A stretch of 64,000 nucleotides of DNA, from the IMG/VR virus record IMGVR_UViG_3300025154_000061, positions 28,260 through 92,259 of that record, one strand, 5' to 3'. Both the position numbers and the translations under genes were made by a program. Positions 35,385-43,514 of this stretch are shown here, one piece after another (position 1 is the first letter of the stretch; each line of letters opens with the position of its first letter). Source of the stretch: a virus. Below the pieces are notes generated by a model. That model saw nothing but the letters and a program-made list of their open reading frames with translations. It made no database searches and was not told the DNA's origin.

Positions 35385-36594
35385 GATCTGCCGCGAGACA
35401 CTCTCGGCCGCGCTGCGTTCGCTCTCGACGGGGATCGAGGTCGTGCGGCTTGAAGCCGACAAGACCCAACCGAAGCGGATCGCCCTCGTCGCGCGCCTGT
35501 CGGGCGTCGAGGTGACGACCTTCGTTCGCGCCTTCGGCGTGCGTTGGTCGGGGGCTTGCAGCCTGCCGCGCGCGGTGCTCGCGCGAGTCGTCGGCGCCAT
35601 GCCCGCCAATGCGATCGAGTTCGAGTCGGTCGCCGGGTGGCGCACGAGCCCCGCCTTGAGGTTCAAGCCCGATTCGCCATCGGCTTGCGAGGCGATCCCG
35701 GGTTGGAATGCGCGCCGGGGTGTGCTCGTCAGCGGCGGCACAATGGGGGCGATCCTCCACCAACGCGCGACCTACGACGCCGTCGAGGTGCCGACGCGCC
35801 CAACGACCCGCGCGACGGTGCCTGCCCGTGCGCTCGCCCGTGCGATCTCGCTGGCGCTCGACTACACCGAGAACGTCGCGAATCACCCCGAGTTTCTGCT
35901 CGTCAACGTCGAGGCGTTCGCCGATCCCGCCGCGCTGCGCGTCATGGCGACCGACGGCGCCCGCCTGACCTCGATCGACTTCGGCGACACGCGGGGCGAG
36001 GTCACGGGGCGCGCGCAGATCGACCGCGCAGGCGCCAACGTGATCGCCTCCGCTCTCGCTCGCCAGCCTGCCGAGGCGTGGGCGACGGTCGAGGTCGACA
36101 CCTCGCCGACCACGGGCAGGCACGGCGTCGAGGTGCTTTCGGTGCGCGCTGGCGACGCGGCGATCAAGGCCGTGACGAGCGATCAAGGCGCCGGGCAGTT
36201 CCCCGACTTTCGCCGCGTGCTGCGGCGCACCTACGCCGGGCGCGCCGTCGTCGAGAAAGGCGCCTTCAAGAGCGCCCTCGCCGGGCTCGGCGTGCTCGCC
36301 GAGAAGCGCCAAGGCTTCAACGTGAGGGCGATCGCCCGCGCGCTCGTGCTGTCGGTCGCGCATCCCGAGCGGGGCAGGGCCGAGCAGGCGCTCGCCGCCG
36401 AAACCTCGCTCGACGTGCTCGACACGATCGACGCGGGGCACTACAACCGCGCCTTTCTCGCCGCGATCGTCGACGCCTCGCCCGGCAAGACGATCGCCTT
36501 CGACCTGTCGAGCGTCGAGGGCGAGCCGTTGCGCTGCGCCTTCGACGTCGAGGGCGGGCGCGTCTCGATCCTCGTCGCCCCTATGCGCGCGTGA
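35374..36594 (+). CDS. dnaN: DNA polymerase III beta sliding clamp
   Basis: 406 residues. RVMATDGARL is the strongly conserved DnaN motif, the chain has the three-domain repeat length of beta clamps, and it ends with VSILVAPMRA, like the canonical PMR terminus. It tethers the phage DnaE (11398) to DNA. The clamp is encoded about 20 kb from its polymerase and under a promoter of a different class. No clamp-loader subunit was recognised. Confidence 0.88.
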   Translation: MHFEICRETLSAALRSLSTGIEVVRLEADKTQPKRIALVARLSGVEVTTFVRAFGVRWSGACSLPRAVLARVVGAMPANAIEFESVAGWRTSPALRFKPDSPSACEAIPGWNARRGVLVSGGTMGAILHQRATYDAVEVPTRPTTRATVPARALARAISLALDYTENVANHPEFLLVNVEAFADPAALRVMATDGARLTSIDFGDTRGEVTGRAQIDRAGANVIASALARQPAEAWATVEVDTSPTTGRHGVEVLSVRAGDAAIKAVTSDQGAGQFPDFRRVLRRTYAGRAVVEKGAFKSALAGLGVLAEKRQGFNVRAIARALVLSVAHPERGRAEQALAAETSLDVLDTIDAGHYNRAFLAAIVDASPGKTIAFDLSSVEGEPLRCAFDVEGGRVSILVAPMRA

Positions 36595-36624
36595 ATAGGC
36601 AAGCCAATCGACAAGGGGGAAGCC

Positions 36625-37005
36625 TTGGAAGTCAGGAACGCCGCACAAGCTCGCGAGTGGTTGAACGCCTGGGGGAAGGGCGCGTTCGAGTTGAACCGCG
36701 CCGCCCGTCTCGCCGACGATATGGACGCCTGTCGGAACCTCTGCCCCGATTGTCGTGGCGAAGAGGCCCGGGGCTATGTCGAAGCCGCCGAGGTCTTGCG
36801 GAAAGCCGTGGCGGCGCACGAGGCGGCGCCGGAAGTGATCGTTGACGAAGCCGAGGTCGACCGGGTTCTCGCCTGCGTTGCGGCCGGTCGCTCGCCGTGC
36901 TGCGACGCGCCGCTCGATCAAAGTCGGGTGGTCCCGACCGGGCGTTACAAGGGGCACGGGCCGCGCCTGTGCTCGAAGTGCGGCGTCGAGGTCTTCCGGG
37001 TCTAG
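36625..37005 (+). CDS. Unknown zinc-finger-like protein
   Basis: 126 residues, TTG start after GGGGGAAG. Two Cys pairs: LCPDC (about residues 39-43) and later SPCCDAP...RLCSKCGVE at the C-terminus, the latter like a zinc ribbon. Function unknown. Confidence 0.55.
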   Translation: MEVRNAAQAREWLNAWGKGAFELNRAARLADDMDACRNLCPDCRGEEARGYVEAAEVLRKAVAAHEAAPEVIVDEAEVDRVLACVAAGRSPCCDAPLDQSRVVPTGRYKGHGPRLCSKCGVEVFRV

Positions 37006-37027
37006 TGCAAACCGCGAGGGGGCAGCC

Positions 37028-37495
37028 GTGAGTGATTGGAAGTGGGGCCGGGCGCCGTTTTCCTTTAGCGATCAACCCGTGCTGATTCACGGGGCGCACG
37101 AGGGGCACGTCTCGCCGGATTGGGACTACGACAACGGCGAAGCCGTTAGCACGGGGAAGTTCCGCGCCAACGTCACGACACGCGCCGACGGGCACAAGAC
37201 CCCCTATCGCGTGGGGGTCTGTGACACCGAGGAAGACGCGCGCCGGGCAATCGAGACGCTCTTCGAGGCGTGGGGCTTGCGCGCCAACGCCAACCCGAAC
37301 CATCCCGATCACCCCGACAACGCGGCCGACCACGCCAAGCTGATTCGGCTCGAACGCGGCGCCGACAAGTTGAAGTTCTACCATCCCGACTATCCAAAGC
37401 ACCGATTCTATTCGGAAATCGACACGATCCGTAACGCGCAGAAGCTCAGGGCCGAAGGGGGAAGGCGAGCCCCTCCCGCCCCTGAAACGTGCTAG
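37028..37495 (+). CDS. Unknown protein
   Basis: 155 residues, GTG after GGGGGCAGCC. Starts VSDWKWGRAPFSF; aromatic- and His-rich (NPNHPDHPDNAADH). Soluble. No family recognised. Confidence 0.55.
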   Translation: MSDWKWGRAPFSFSDQPVLIHGAHEGHVSPDWDYDNGEAVSTGKFRANVTTRADGHKTPYRVGVCDTEEDARRAIETLFEAWGLRANANPNHPDHPDNAADHAKLIRLERGADKLKFYHPDYPKHRFYSEIDTIRNAQKLRAEGGRRAPPAPETC

Positions 37496-37529
37496 ACTTC
37501 CGCCGCAACCGCGAGGGGGATCGCCCAAG

Positions 37530-37679
37530 ATGAACGAGACGACCCGAACCAAGACACAAGTACACTTCGACGCCGTGCTCGGGAAGGCGAAGGCCGCCGC
37601 CCCGCAAAAGCTCGTCGGCGAGGAAGCCCCGCCCGAGCGCACGAAGAAGCGCGCCCGTAAGAAGGGGCTGCCGTCATGA
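37530..37679 (+). CDS. Very small basic protein
   Basis: 49 residues, ATG after GAGGGGG, stop overlapping the next ATG (ATGA). Basic C-terminus (ERTKKRARKKGLPS). Probably nucleic-acid binding or a small structural peptide. The extended -10 TGCTAGACT at 37488 may be its promoter. Confidence 0.5.
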   Translation: MNETTRTKTQVHFDAVLGKAKAAAPQKLVGEEAPPERTKKRARKKGLPS

Positions 37680-38047
37680 AGCATCCCGACACGCTGACCG
37701 CCCGCCCGAACCCGCGCGCACGCCTGCCGCTCGTCGAGTGCCTGAACGACCCGGGCTTCCGCCGAGCCCGAGCCCCCGAGCCCGAGCGGCAGTATATCCC
37801 GTGCGTGACCAACGACGCCGAGGCGGCCGCCGCGCCTGTGATCGACTGGCCGAGCGAGCACCTCGCGCACTACCCCGAGACGGTGGTCATGGCCCCCGCC
37901 AAGCCCAAGCGCACGAGGAAGCCGCGCTCGACGTCGAGCGCCTTCGAGACGATGGGCGGCGCCCCGGGATTCCCCGACGCCCAAGCTGCCAAGCCCAAGA
38001 AGCCGCCACGCGCACGCAAGGGCACCAAGAAGAAGCCGACGACCTAG
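37676..38047 (+). CDS. Unknown basic, Pro-rich protein
   Basis: 123 residues with a disordered, Lys/Pro/Arg-rich C-terminus (PAKPKRTRKPR, KPKKPPRARKGTKKKP). Coupled to the small gene before it. Might bind nucleic acid. Confidence 0.5.
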   Translation: MKHPDTLTARPNPRARLPLVECLNDPGFRRARAPEPERQYIPCVTNDAEAAAAPVIDWPSEHLAHYPETVVMAPAKPKRTRKPRSTSSAFETMGGAPGFPDAQAAKPKKPPRARKGTKKKPTT

Positions 38048-38102
38048 CCCCGCCCTCGACACCCCGCCCCGCACACCAAGACGCCTTCCCGCGCGCGCCC
38101 AA

Positions 38103-38131
38103 GCGACGCGCCCGACCTCGACGACGTAGAA
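38103..38131 (+). promoter_or_regulatory. GCGACG-N16-CGTAGAA promoter, copy 5
   Basis: GCGACG 38103-38108, CGTAGAA 38125-38131, then GGTGCGAACC. 29 bases before GTG 38160, the last rightward gene before the convergent gap. Confidence 0.86.
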
Positions 38132-38159
38132 GGTGCGAACCACGACGAGGGGGCCGCCC

Positions 38160-38318
38160 GTGACGCGCTACGGTCAAACGATGCTCTGCGCCTTCTGCGC
38201 TGCCGTGTCCTATCTCGCGAGCACCAAGACGCCGAGTCTTCTCGCCGGGTCTGCCGTCGTGCTCGCCGCCGCTCTCGTCGGCTTCGTCATAGGGTCGACC
38301 GCCACGCCCAAGCGCTAG
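38160..38318 (+). CDS. Small two-helix membrane protein
   Basis: 52 residues, GTG start. Hydrophobic segments MLCAFCAAVSYLAS and LLAGSAVVLAAALVGFVIG with a basic end (TPKR). Could be a holin or inner-membrane exclusion protein. Its dedicated promoter argues that it is a real gene. Confidence 0.55.
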   Translation: MTRYGQTMLCAFCAAVSYLASTKTPSLLAGSAVVLAAALVGFVIGSTATPKR

Positions 38319-38982
38319 CCTGCGACCTGCGAGCCTAACCTCACCCGCCCGCGCGTCTACCAATCCAACCCGACCCAACAACCGACCAAGAAACCGCAGG
38401 CGCAACCAACACAACGATCGACACCGCAGCGGAGAGGAACGCACACCCAACGCCCGCACTCGCACCCGCCCGTCACGCGCTGCGCCTGCTCGCCCTCCCC
38501 GGTGTGCAAGCCCACGGGGGACGCAAGCCCCAACCCGACCGAGGCCCGAGCGCCCGAGCCCGCACTCGTGGGGGGCTGGGGGGCCGGCAAGCGGTAGGGT
38601 GGGGCGCTCGCTCGGTAGGGCACACTCGCTCGCGCGAGCACGAGGGGGAAGGCAGGCACTCACCCCCGCAGGTAAGCCAACCCCGCAACCCCGCACCCCG
38701 GGCCGGTTTGCTGACGCGCGGGCCTAGTCGTATGGAAATGAGCTTGCGCCCGGGTGAGAGGGGGCAGGGACAATGGGTAAGCGGTAGGATGCACGGGCGC
38801 CCCCGGGGCCGCCCTGGGTGCGGGAATGCGAATGCAGGCAGGCCCGGAATGCAGGCAGGGGCACGCGGTCGGGCAAGCATGGGGGAAGGAAGGATCGCTC
38901 CAATAACCCCCTGCCCGACCAAAGCCCAAAAGATTACCATGACTTACGCTCGCGCTCCGCTTTCTCGGGCGCCCTTCCCGGT

Positions 38983-39007
38983 CTATCAATAGGGCTGTGT
39001 ATAGGTC
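38983..39007 (+). repeat. 25-base direct repeat, copy 1
   Basis: Identical in my reading to 39120-39144; begins CTATCAATAGGG and ends TGTATAGGTC. AT-rich within a very G+C-rich region. It may be a protein-binding iteron or part of a promoter. Confidence 0.7.
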
Positions 39008-39119
39008 GACCGGAAAGGGCGCGCCCAAGCACCCCCGGGGGCAGGCGCTCGACCCCGATCGTGCTACTGGCCCGACCCGCAAACTTGCCCGGTCGGAGCT
39101 ATCTCGGGAGGGGGCGATC

Positions 39120-39144
39120 CTATCAATAGGGCTGTGTATAGGTC
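39120..39144 (+). repeat. 25-base direct repeat, copy 2
   Basis: Second copy of 38983-39007, 137 bases downstream. Flanks differ, so conservation is limited to the 25 bases. Confidence 0.7.
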
Positions 39145-39598
39145 CGAGGATCGAGGGGGATGATTCCCGCGCCCCCGGGGGTGGGGGACTGGCGATCGGA
39201 TCGGGGGTGGGGGAGGGGGTGTTTTAGCAGTGACCCGCCCGCGCGCTATGCGAAAAAGTGGCGAGGGGGTCTGCCCCCTGACCGGGTGCAAGGCGGCCCC
39301 CTGTGCGGGATTGGTTGTTTTCTTGGTGGCCGACCAATGCACGCCAGCACCGAGAGGGTCGTCGGTCCCGCGAGCCCCGAGGCGTGCGCCTGCCCCAAGT
39401 GCCCCGGCCGCTTTGCCAGTGGCCCCCGACCCCAATCGCTTGATATATGCACGCCCCCGCGCTCGAACCCGTCAGGGGAACGAGTGCGCTTTGTGAATAG
39501 CCCCAACCCCGCGCCCTGGGCTTGTGCGTTCAGGTTCGGGCCGATCCGGGGATCCCGGGTTCGTGCTTTCTTGATTTATAGGTGTCGCGTGGGGCGGG

Positions 39599-40132
39599 CT
39601 AGAGGTCGTCGGGCCAGCCTTCGCCGCCCCGAGGAACCCCGCCCGGCTCGTCTTCGTCGAACGCGGCAGGGGCGGGGCAGCGAGCCCACAACGTGCGCCC
39701 GACACTCGGGCTCGGGTCGGCCCGCTTGCCTGCGCTCGCTGCCGCTCGCGTGCGTGAGGCGGGCGCGGTTTCCGGGGTGGAATCACGGGCGCCCGGCGCG
39801 GGGGTGGGAACGCCGGGCGATGTCTTCGACGGGGCGCGTCCTATCTTGGGAAGCTCGGGCTCGCGTGCCGTGGTCGCCATAGGGGCGATCTCGTCGGTGT
39901 AGAAGGTGTGCGTCGCCCGCTTCGTCAGCGAGTCAACGAGGTTCCGCATTTCGACGAGGCGCTTCCGGTCGACCTTCCCGAGCCCGTCGCAGACGTAGCG
40001 CGAGACGACGTCGATCACGTCGCCGAGCGTGCCGACTCGCCCGGCGATCCCCTGCGCGGCGGCGGGGGCCTCGACCTTGACGGTCGCCGGGCGCTTGGCG
40101 TCGAACTTGGCGCGCACCCCGTCGAGCTTCAC
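39599..40132 (-). CDS. Tagged protein, last gene of the leftward operon
   Basis: 177 residues. GTG at 40132 overlaps the previous stop. Starts VKLDGVRAKFDAKRPATV (tag variant), then a helical domain (TLGDVIDVVSRYVCDGL, RKRLVEMRNLVDSLTKRAT) and a long disordered Pro/Ala/Arg tail. Function unknown. Confidence 0.6.
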   Translation of the reverse strand: MKLDGVRAKFDAKRPATVKVEAPAAAQGIAGRVGTLGDVIDVVSRYVCDGLGKVDRKRLVEMRNLVDSLTKRATHTFYTDEIAPMATTAREPELPKIGRAPSKTSPGVPTPAPGARDSTPETAPASRTRAAASAGKRADPSPSVGRTLWARCPAPAAFDEDEPGGVPRGGEGWPDDL

Positions 40133-40908
40133 GACGGCGCCCCCTCGGCCGCCTTCGCCTTCTGCCGCTCGGTGTACCAAGGCAGGTCGCGCCCTTGGTA
40201 GTCGAGCCCCTGCTTTTCCTCGAAGCCGTGCGGCAGAAAGGGCATATAGACGCGGGGGTTGACCTGCTTGCGCCAGCACGCCGCGACGAGCGCGCGCAGG
40301 CCCTCGCCCGGCTTCCGGCGCATGATCTCGACGTCGAGCGGATCCGACACCCACGCGAAGACGAGATAGTCGGGCGCGCGGTTGACCGTGGTGTACGAGG
40401 GGTGGGGGTTCGGCGGATAGCTCTTGACGTCGATCTCGGTGCGCGTCAGGCCGCACGCGTGCGCCTCGATCTCGGCAAGCTCGGCGCGGGCCTTGGCATA
40501 GGCGCCCGCCCCAAACCCCTGCGTCGAGTAGGTCAAGCCCCAAGCCTCTTCGATCTTCACGCGCTCGCCGCCCGTGGCAGGCGACGCCAGCGGGATCCCC
40601 CGGGCTGCCTTGTCGAGCACGGCCTCGATCGTCTTCTTCCGCGCGTCGTGCTGCCGCGAGCGCTCGTCGTAGCGAGCTTGCAGCGGCAGGCGGATCGCCT
40701 CGACCGCTTCGGGGCCGAGCTTCCCGCAGACCTTCGCGCGCCAACCGTCGCCGACAAGGTCGAGCTTCGACTTCGGGAAGGCCGCCCGAAAGGCGGCGCG
40801 GTGCGCCTCGTCGAGTTCGACGTTCAGCGCGGCGCAGTCTTCGTCGTAGGCGGCGCGCTCTTCCCCGAGCAGATCGAACGCGCGCTTGAACGTCTCACGG
40901 TCGGTCAT
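40129..40908 (-). CDS. Unknown protein, leftward operon
   Basis: 259 residues. N-terminal helices (TFKRAFDLLGEERAAYDEDC) may form a coiled coil; the C-terminal half has VNRAPDYLVFAWVSDPLDVEIM and ends near YTERQKAKAAEG. No family recognised. Overlaps both neighbours. Confidence 0.58.
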   Translation of the reverse strand: MTDRETFKRAFDLLGEERAAYDEDCAALNVELDEAHRAAFRAAFPKSKLDLVGDGWRAKVCGKLGPEAVEAIRLPLQARYDERSRQHDARKKTIEAVLDKAARGIPLASPATGGERVKIEEAWGLTYSTQGFGAGAYAKARAELAEIEAHACGLTRTEIDVKSYPPNPHPSYTTVNRAPDYLVFAWVSDPLDVEIMRRKPGEGLRALVAACWRKQVNPRVYMPFLPHGFEEKQGLDYQGRDLPWYTERQKAKAAEGAPS

Positions 40909-41128
40909 GGCGAACCCCCGGGAAGTTGCGATAGGCGGCGCCGCGAGCGGCCGTGCCCGGCGAGCAGTTCGTCGCCGCCATGCGCCGCAGCGCGAAATCG
41001 TAGGCGGCCGGGTCGAGCACCTTCACGCCTTGCTTGCGAAAGGCTGCGAATAGGCGTGCCTTAGTATCGTCGGGGATGAACCGACCGGGGTCGGGATCGT
41101 GCGCGAGCCTCGCCTCGTAGAGCTTCAC
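40895..41128 (-). CDS. Small tagged protein
   Basis: 77 residues, GTG at 41128 overlapping the stop of the preceding gene. Starts VKLYEARLAHDPDPGRF, a divergent tag, then DDTKARLFAAFRKQGV and AAYDFALRRMAATNC. The last segment resembles short bacterial and phage peptides with a small hydrophobic core; function unknown. Confidence 0.55.
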   Translation of the reverse strand: MKLYEARLAHDPDPGRFIPDDTKARLFAAFRKQGVKVLDPAAYDFALRRMAATNCSPGTAARGAAYRNFPGVRHDRP

Positions 41129-42093
41129 CGCTTCGCCCCTGCGACGTGAACGTCGAACTTCTTCCCGAACGCCTCGAACGCCTCGCGGTCGCCGGGCCGC
41201 GCCTTCTCGAAGACGATCTCGATCCGGTAGGTCACGAGCGCCCCGCCCGTCACGGCGGGAACGAAGTCGATCTTCTTGATGCAGCGCGGGAACACCTCGA
41301 CGACGTGCGCCGCCGTCGCCTTGTTGGGCGCCGTCGTCGGGCGGCCGAAGCGCGTCGACTCGGCGCCGAGCGAGACGTCGACGAAGACCGCGACCGTGCT
41401 CTTCGTCTCGCTGCGCAGCGTCGCGGGGTGCCGCCCGTCGTGGAATAGCCCGGGGTTCGCGTCGCGGATCTGCCGCGCGAGGATCGAGTTGACGTGCCCG
41501 TCGTCGGGATCGTAGTCGGCCGCCGTCTTCACCGCAGGGGCGACCTCGGTAAAGACCGGCTTCGAGGGCGCCGGGGCGCACTCGTGAACGCCGAACTCGT
41601 GCCCGCAGTCGCGGCACTCGGTGAAGACCTCGCCGAACTCGTCGGTCCTCCCGATCGAGAGCGTGCCCGATCCGCACTTCGGGCAGGTCATTTCGGCGAG
41701 CGCACCCGGGAAGGTGTAGACGTCGCGCGCCCGCCTCGACTTCCCGACGAGCGTCATGGGCGACGGCTCTTCGTAGGGGTTGGCGAGCGGGATCGGCGCG
41801 CCGCCCCTGCGCCCGGCGACTCGGTCTAGGTCGTCGAGCGTCGGGAACGTCGCGCCTGCCGCACCGCCCGACGGCAAGGCCGCCGCCAACGGATCCCGCT
41901 CGATCGCCGCGATCGCCCGCTTCACCCGCGCAAGGGCATTGAAGTCGACCCGGCCCTCGGCGACGATCAAGGCCCGCACGCGCTCGAACGTCTCGTCGAC
42001 CGTGCTCGACGCGAGCCCCGCGACCGCGACCGGCGCCGGGGCTGGCGTGGCGACGGTGCGGGCGAAGCGTGCGCGAACGGCGTCTACCTTCAT
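41125..42093 (-). CDS. Tagged protein with zinc ribbon and C-terminal alpha/beta domain
   Basis: 322 residues, ATG at 42093. Starts MKVDAVRARFARTVATPAPAP (tag plus Pro/Ala linker; quoted in part as VDAVRARF). Middle: CPKCGSGTL ... CRDCGHEF, a four-Cys zinc ribbon. C-terminal part has STVAVFVDVSLGAESTRF and VTYRIEIVFEKARPGD. Longest gene product of the leftward operon; no known function. Confidence 0.6.
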   Translation of the reverse strand: MKVDAVRARFARTVATPAPAPVAVAGLASSTVDETFERVRALIVAEGRVDFNALARVKRAIAAIERDPLAAALPSGGAAGATFPTLDDLDRVAGRRGGAPIPLANPYEEPSPMTLVGKSRRARDVYTFPGALAEMTCPKCGSGTLSIGRTDEFGEVFTECRDCGHEFGVHECAPAPSKPVFTEVAPAVKTAADYDPDDGHVNSILARQIRDANPGLFHDGRHPATLRSETKSTVAVFVDVSLGAESTRFGRPTTAPNKATAAHVVEVFPRCIKKIDFVPAVTGGALVTYRIEIVFEKARPGDREAFEAFGKKFDVHVAGAKR

Positions 42094-42101
42094 GCCCCAA
42101 C

Positions 42102-42383
42102 CTACGCGCCGGGCTCGGCGAGCGTCGCGACGCTGCGGTGCTTGTCGCAGAACTCGACCCGCCCCGATTGGTGCGCCTTGTCGCACGAGAACTCGGCGAG
42201 GCACGTCTCGCAAAGCCCCCGGTCAGGCTTCGGGCGGTGCGAGTGGCAGTCGATCACGGGCCGGGCGCCCGAGGTGCGCGCGAGCTTGCAGGCGGGCGCG
42301 TCAATGCACGAGGCGCAGAGGTCGACCGGCGCAGGCGGGCGCCTCACCTTCGAGAACTGCGCGCGGGCGTCGGCGAGCTTCAC
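42102..42383 (-). CDS. Small tagged Cys-rich protein
   Basis: 93 residues, GTG at 42383 overlapping the previous stop. Starts VKLADARAQFSKVRRPPAP, then a Cys/His-rich body: CASCIDAPAC, DCHSH, LCETCLAEF, FCDKH. Likely binds two zinc ions. Good example of tag, linker and separate domain. Confidence 0.6.
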   Translation of the reverse strand: MKLADARAQFSKVRRPPAPVDLCASCIDAPACKLARTSGARPVIDCHSHRPKPDRGLCETCLAEFSCDKAHQSGRVEFCDKHRSVATLAEPGA

Positions 42384-43183
42384 GGGCGCGCCTTGACGAC
42401 GAGCACGGGGCACTTGAACCGCCCGCCGTTCCCGTCGCACCCCGCCGCCTTGGCGACGAGCGCTTGCAACCGCGCGACTTCGCCTTGCAACCGCGCGATC
42501 TCGTTCATGCTTTCAAGCCAAGCCTTCCGCGACTCGCCGCCGCAGTAGCGCACGTTCGCTTCGTCGCGTGCGTGCTTGGCGGCGCGCGCGACGTCGGCGC
42601 ACACCGAGGGCGGCACGCCAGCCCAACGGGCGATCCCCGCCTTCATGCCGCCCCGGTTCGCCCGGTCGTCGATCGCTTGTTGTGCCTCGTGCTCGAAGCC
42701 TTCGAGAACGCCGCGCAAGTAGAGCGCCTCGCCTTCGAGGTCGTCGCACTTGTTCTCGGCCGCCGCAGCCCGCGCCCCGAGTTCGCGATAGCCGTCTAGC
42801 TTCTCGTCGCAGGCGCGCTCTACCATGAAGCGGTAGTCGGCGAGAGCCTTGTCGCGGTCGGCGATCGCCTTGCGCACGAGGTCGAGCAGCGCGCCGATCT
42901 CGATCGTGCAAGGCTCGCCGAGCAGCGCGGCGACAACGATCGCGAAGCCTCGCGCGCTCTTCACTGCGGCGAGAACGTGGGGGCGCGGCGCCGACGCGTC
43001 GTTGACCGCGAGCGACGCGACTTGCTGTCGGAACTCGCGAAGCGTCGCGGTCGCGTCGGTGATCCCCTGAACGCAGGCACTCGCCCGCGACGGGTCGACC
43101 CGCCCGCCCTTGTAGAGCGGATCGAGCTTCCCGATCTGCCTGCCGACCGCGCGCCACGCTTCGAGTTCTTCGTCGATCGTCAT
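42380..43183 (-). CDS. Helical protein, first gene of the leftward operon
   Basis: 267 residues, ATG at 43183, 27 bases from the leftward promoter. Largely helical; the end (MNEIARLQGEVARLQALV) is a coiled coil. RANRGGMKAGIARWAGVPP may be a small HTH. No family recognised. Carries no tag, unlike four of the five genes after it. Confidence 0.6.
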   Translation of the reverse strand: MTIDEELEAWRAVGRQIGKLDPLYKGGRVDPSRASACVQGITDATATLREFRQQVASLAVNDASAPRPHVLAAVKSARGFAIVVAALLGEPCTIEIGALLDLVRKAIADRDKALADYRFMVERACDEKLDGYRELGARAAAAENKCDDLEGEALYLRGVLEGFEHEAQQAIDDRANRGGMKAGIARWAGVPPSVCADVARAAKHARDEANVRYCGGESRKAWLESMNEIARLQGEVARLQALVAKAAGCDGNGGRFKCPVLVVKARP

Positions 43184-43209
43184 GGGCTGCGCCCTCCCGG
43201 TTGCGCAAG

Positions 43210-43238
43210 TTCTACGCCGCGACGGTCGGCGGCGTCGC
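43210..43238 (-). promoter_or_regulatory. GCGACG-N16-CGTAGAA promoter, leftward copy
   Basis: On the minus strand GCGACG is at 43238-43233 and CGTAGAA at 43216-43210, again 16 bases apart. It overlaps the rightward copy at 43219-43247, making an almost palindromic divergent pair. Drives the six-gene leftward operon, 27 bases from its first ATG. Confidence 0.87.
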
Positions 43239-43247
43239 GTCGTAGAA
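43219..43247 (+). promoter_or_regulatory. GCGACG-N16-CGTAGAA promoter, copy 6 (divergent)
   Basis: GCGACG 43219-43224, CGTAGAA 43241-43247, then TGGGCGAACG. 22 bases before ATG 43269. Shares 20 bases with the leftward copy, so two polymerases could not occupy both at once. Confidence 0.87.
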
Positions 43248-43268
43248 TGGGCGAACGAGGGGGCCGCC

Positions 43269-43514
43269 ATGAAGTCGATCGCCGTCGCGCTGCTCGCGCT
43301 GCTCGCCGCCTGCGCCGAGACCTCGGGGCCGTCGCTCGACTACCTGCCCGGGGTGTGCTTCGAGGGCGAGCGCGTCTCGTGCCCGAAGTGCGACTCGGGG
43401 TGGGGGACGTGCGTCGACTACCGGGGCGCGTGCGAGTGCAACGTCGAGCCCGTCGACTTCGACGACGTCACGCCCGACGAAACGACCGAAACCGAAGAAG
43501 GAATCAGCGAATGA
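43269..43514 (+). CDS. Cys-rich lipoprotein
   Basis: 81 residues, ATG after GAGGGGG. MKSIAVALLALLAAC is a lipoprotein signal peptide with lipobox LAAC (cleavage before Cys 15). The mature part has six further cysteines (CFEGERVSC, CDSGWGTC, CEC) and an acidic tail. Probably anchored in the host envelope; exclusion or lysis role possible. Confidence 0.72.
   Translation: MKSIAVALLALLAACAETSGPSLDYLPGVCFEGERVSCPKCDSGWGTCVDYRGACECNVEPVDFDDVTPDETTETEEGISE

Larger units (their letters stand above)
38319..39598. other. Non-coding convergent region with repeats and base-skew switch
   Basis: 1,280 bases between the last rightward and last leftward genes. Open frames here lack the phage codon pattern. 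About 38330-38500 is C-rich with few G; about 38500-38900 is G-rich. Repeats: AAGCGGTAGGRTG at about 38590 and 38779, AATGCAGGCAGG twice near 38828-38860, and a 25-base direct repeat at 38983 and 39120. AT-rich spots near 39440 and 39570. A replication origin, or a recombination or packaging site, would fit. Confidence 0.5.

Noticed and set aside
38504-39082. Several 100-160 codon frames on both strands of the convergent region
   Set aside because: No phage-like codon pattern, no Shine-Dalgarno coupling, low-complexity Arg/Pro/Gly translations.
38983-39144. 25-base direct repeats as promoters (TGTATAGG as extended -10)
   Set aside because: No credible -35 at 16-18 bases and no gene downstream in a suitable direction.
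39896-39910. GTGTAGAAGG box resembling the phage -10 element
   Set aside because: It lies inside a leftward coding gene and has no GCGACG 16 bases upstream.
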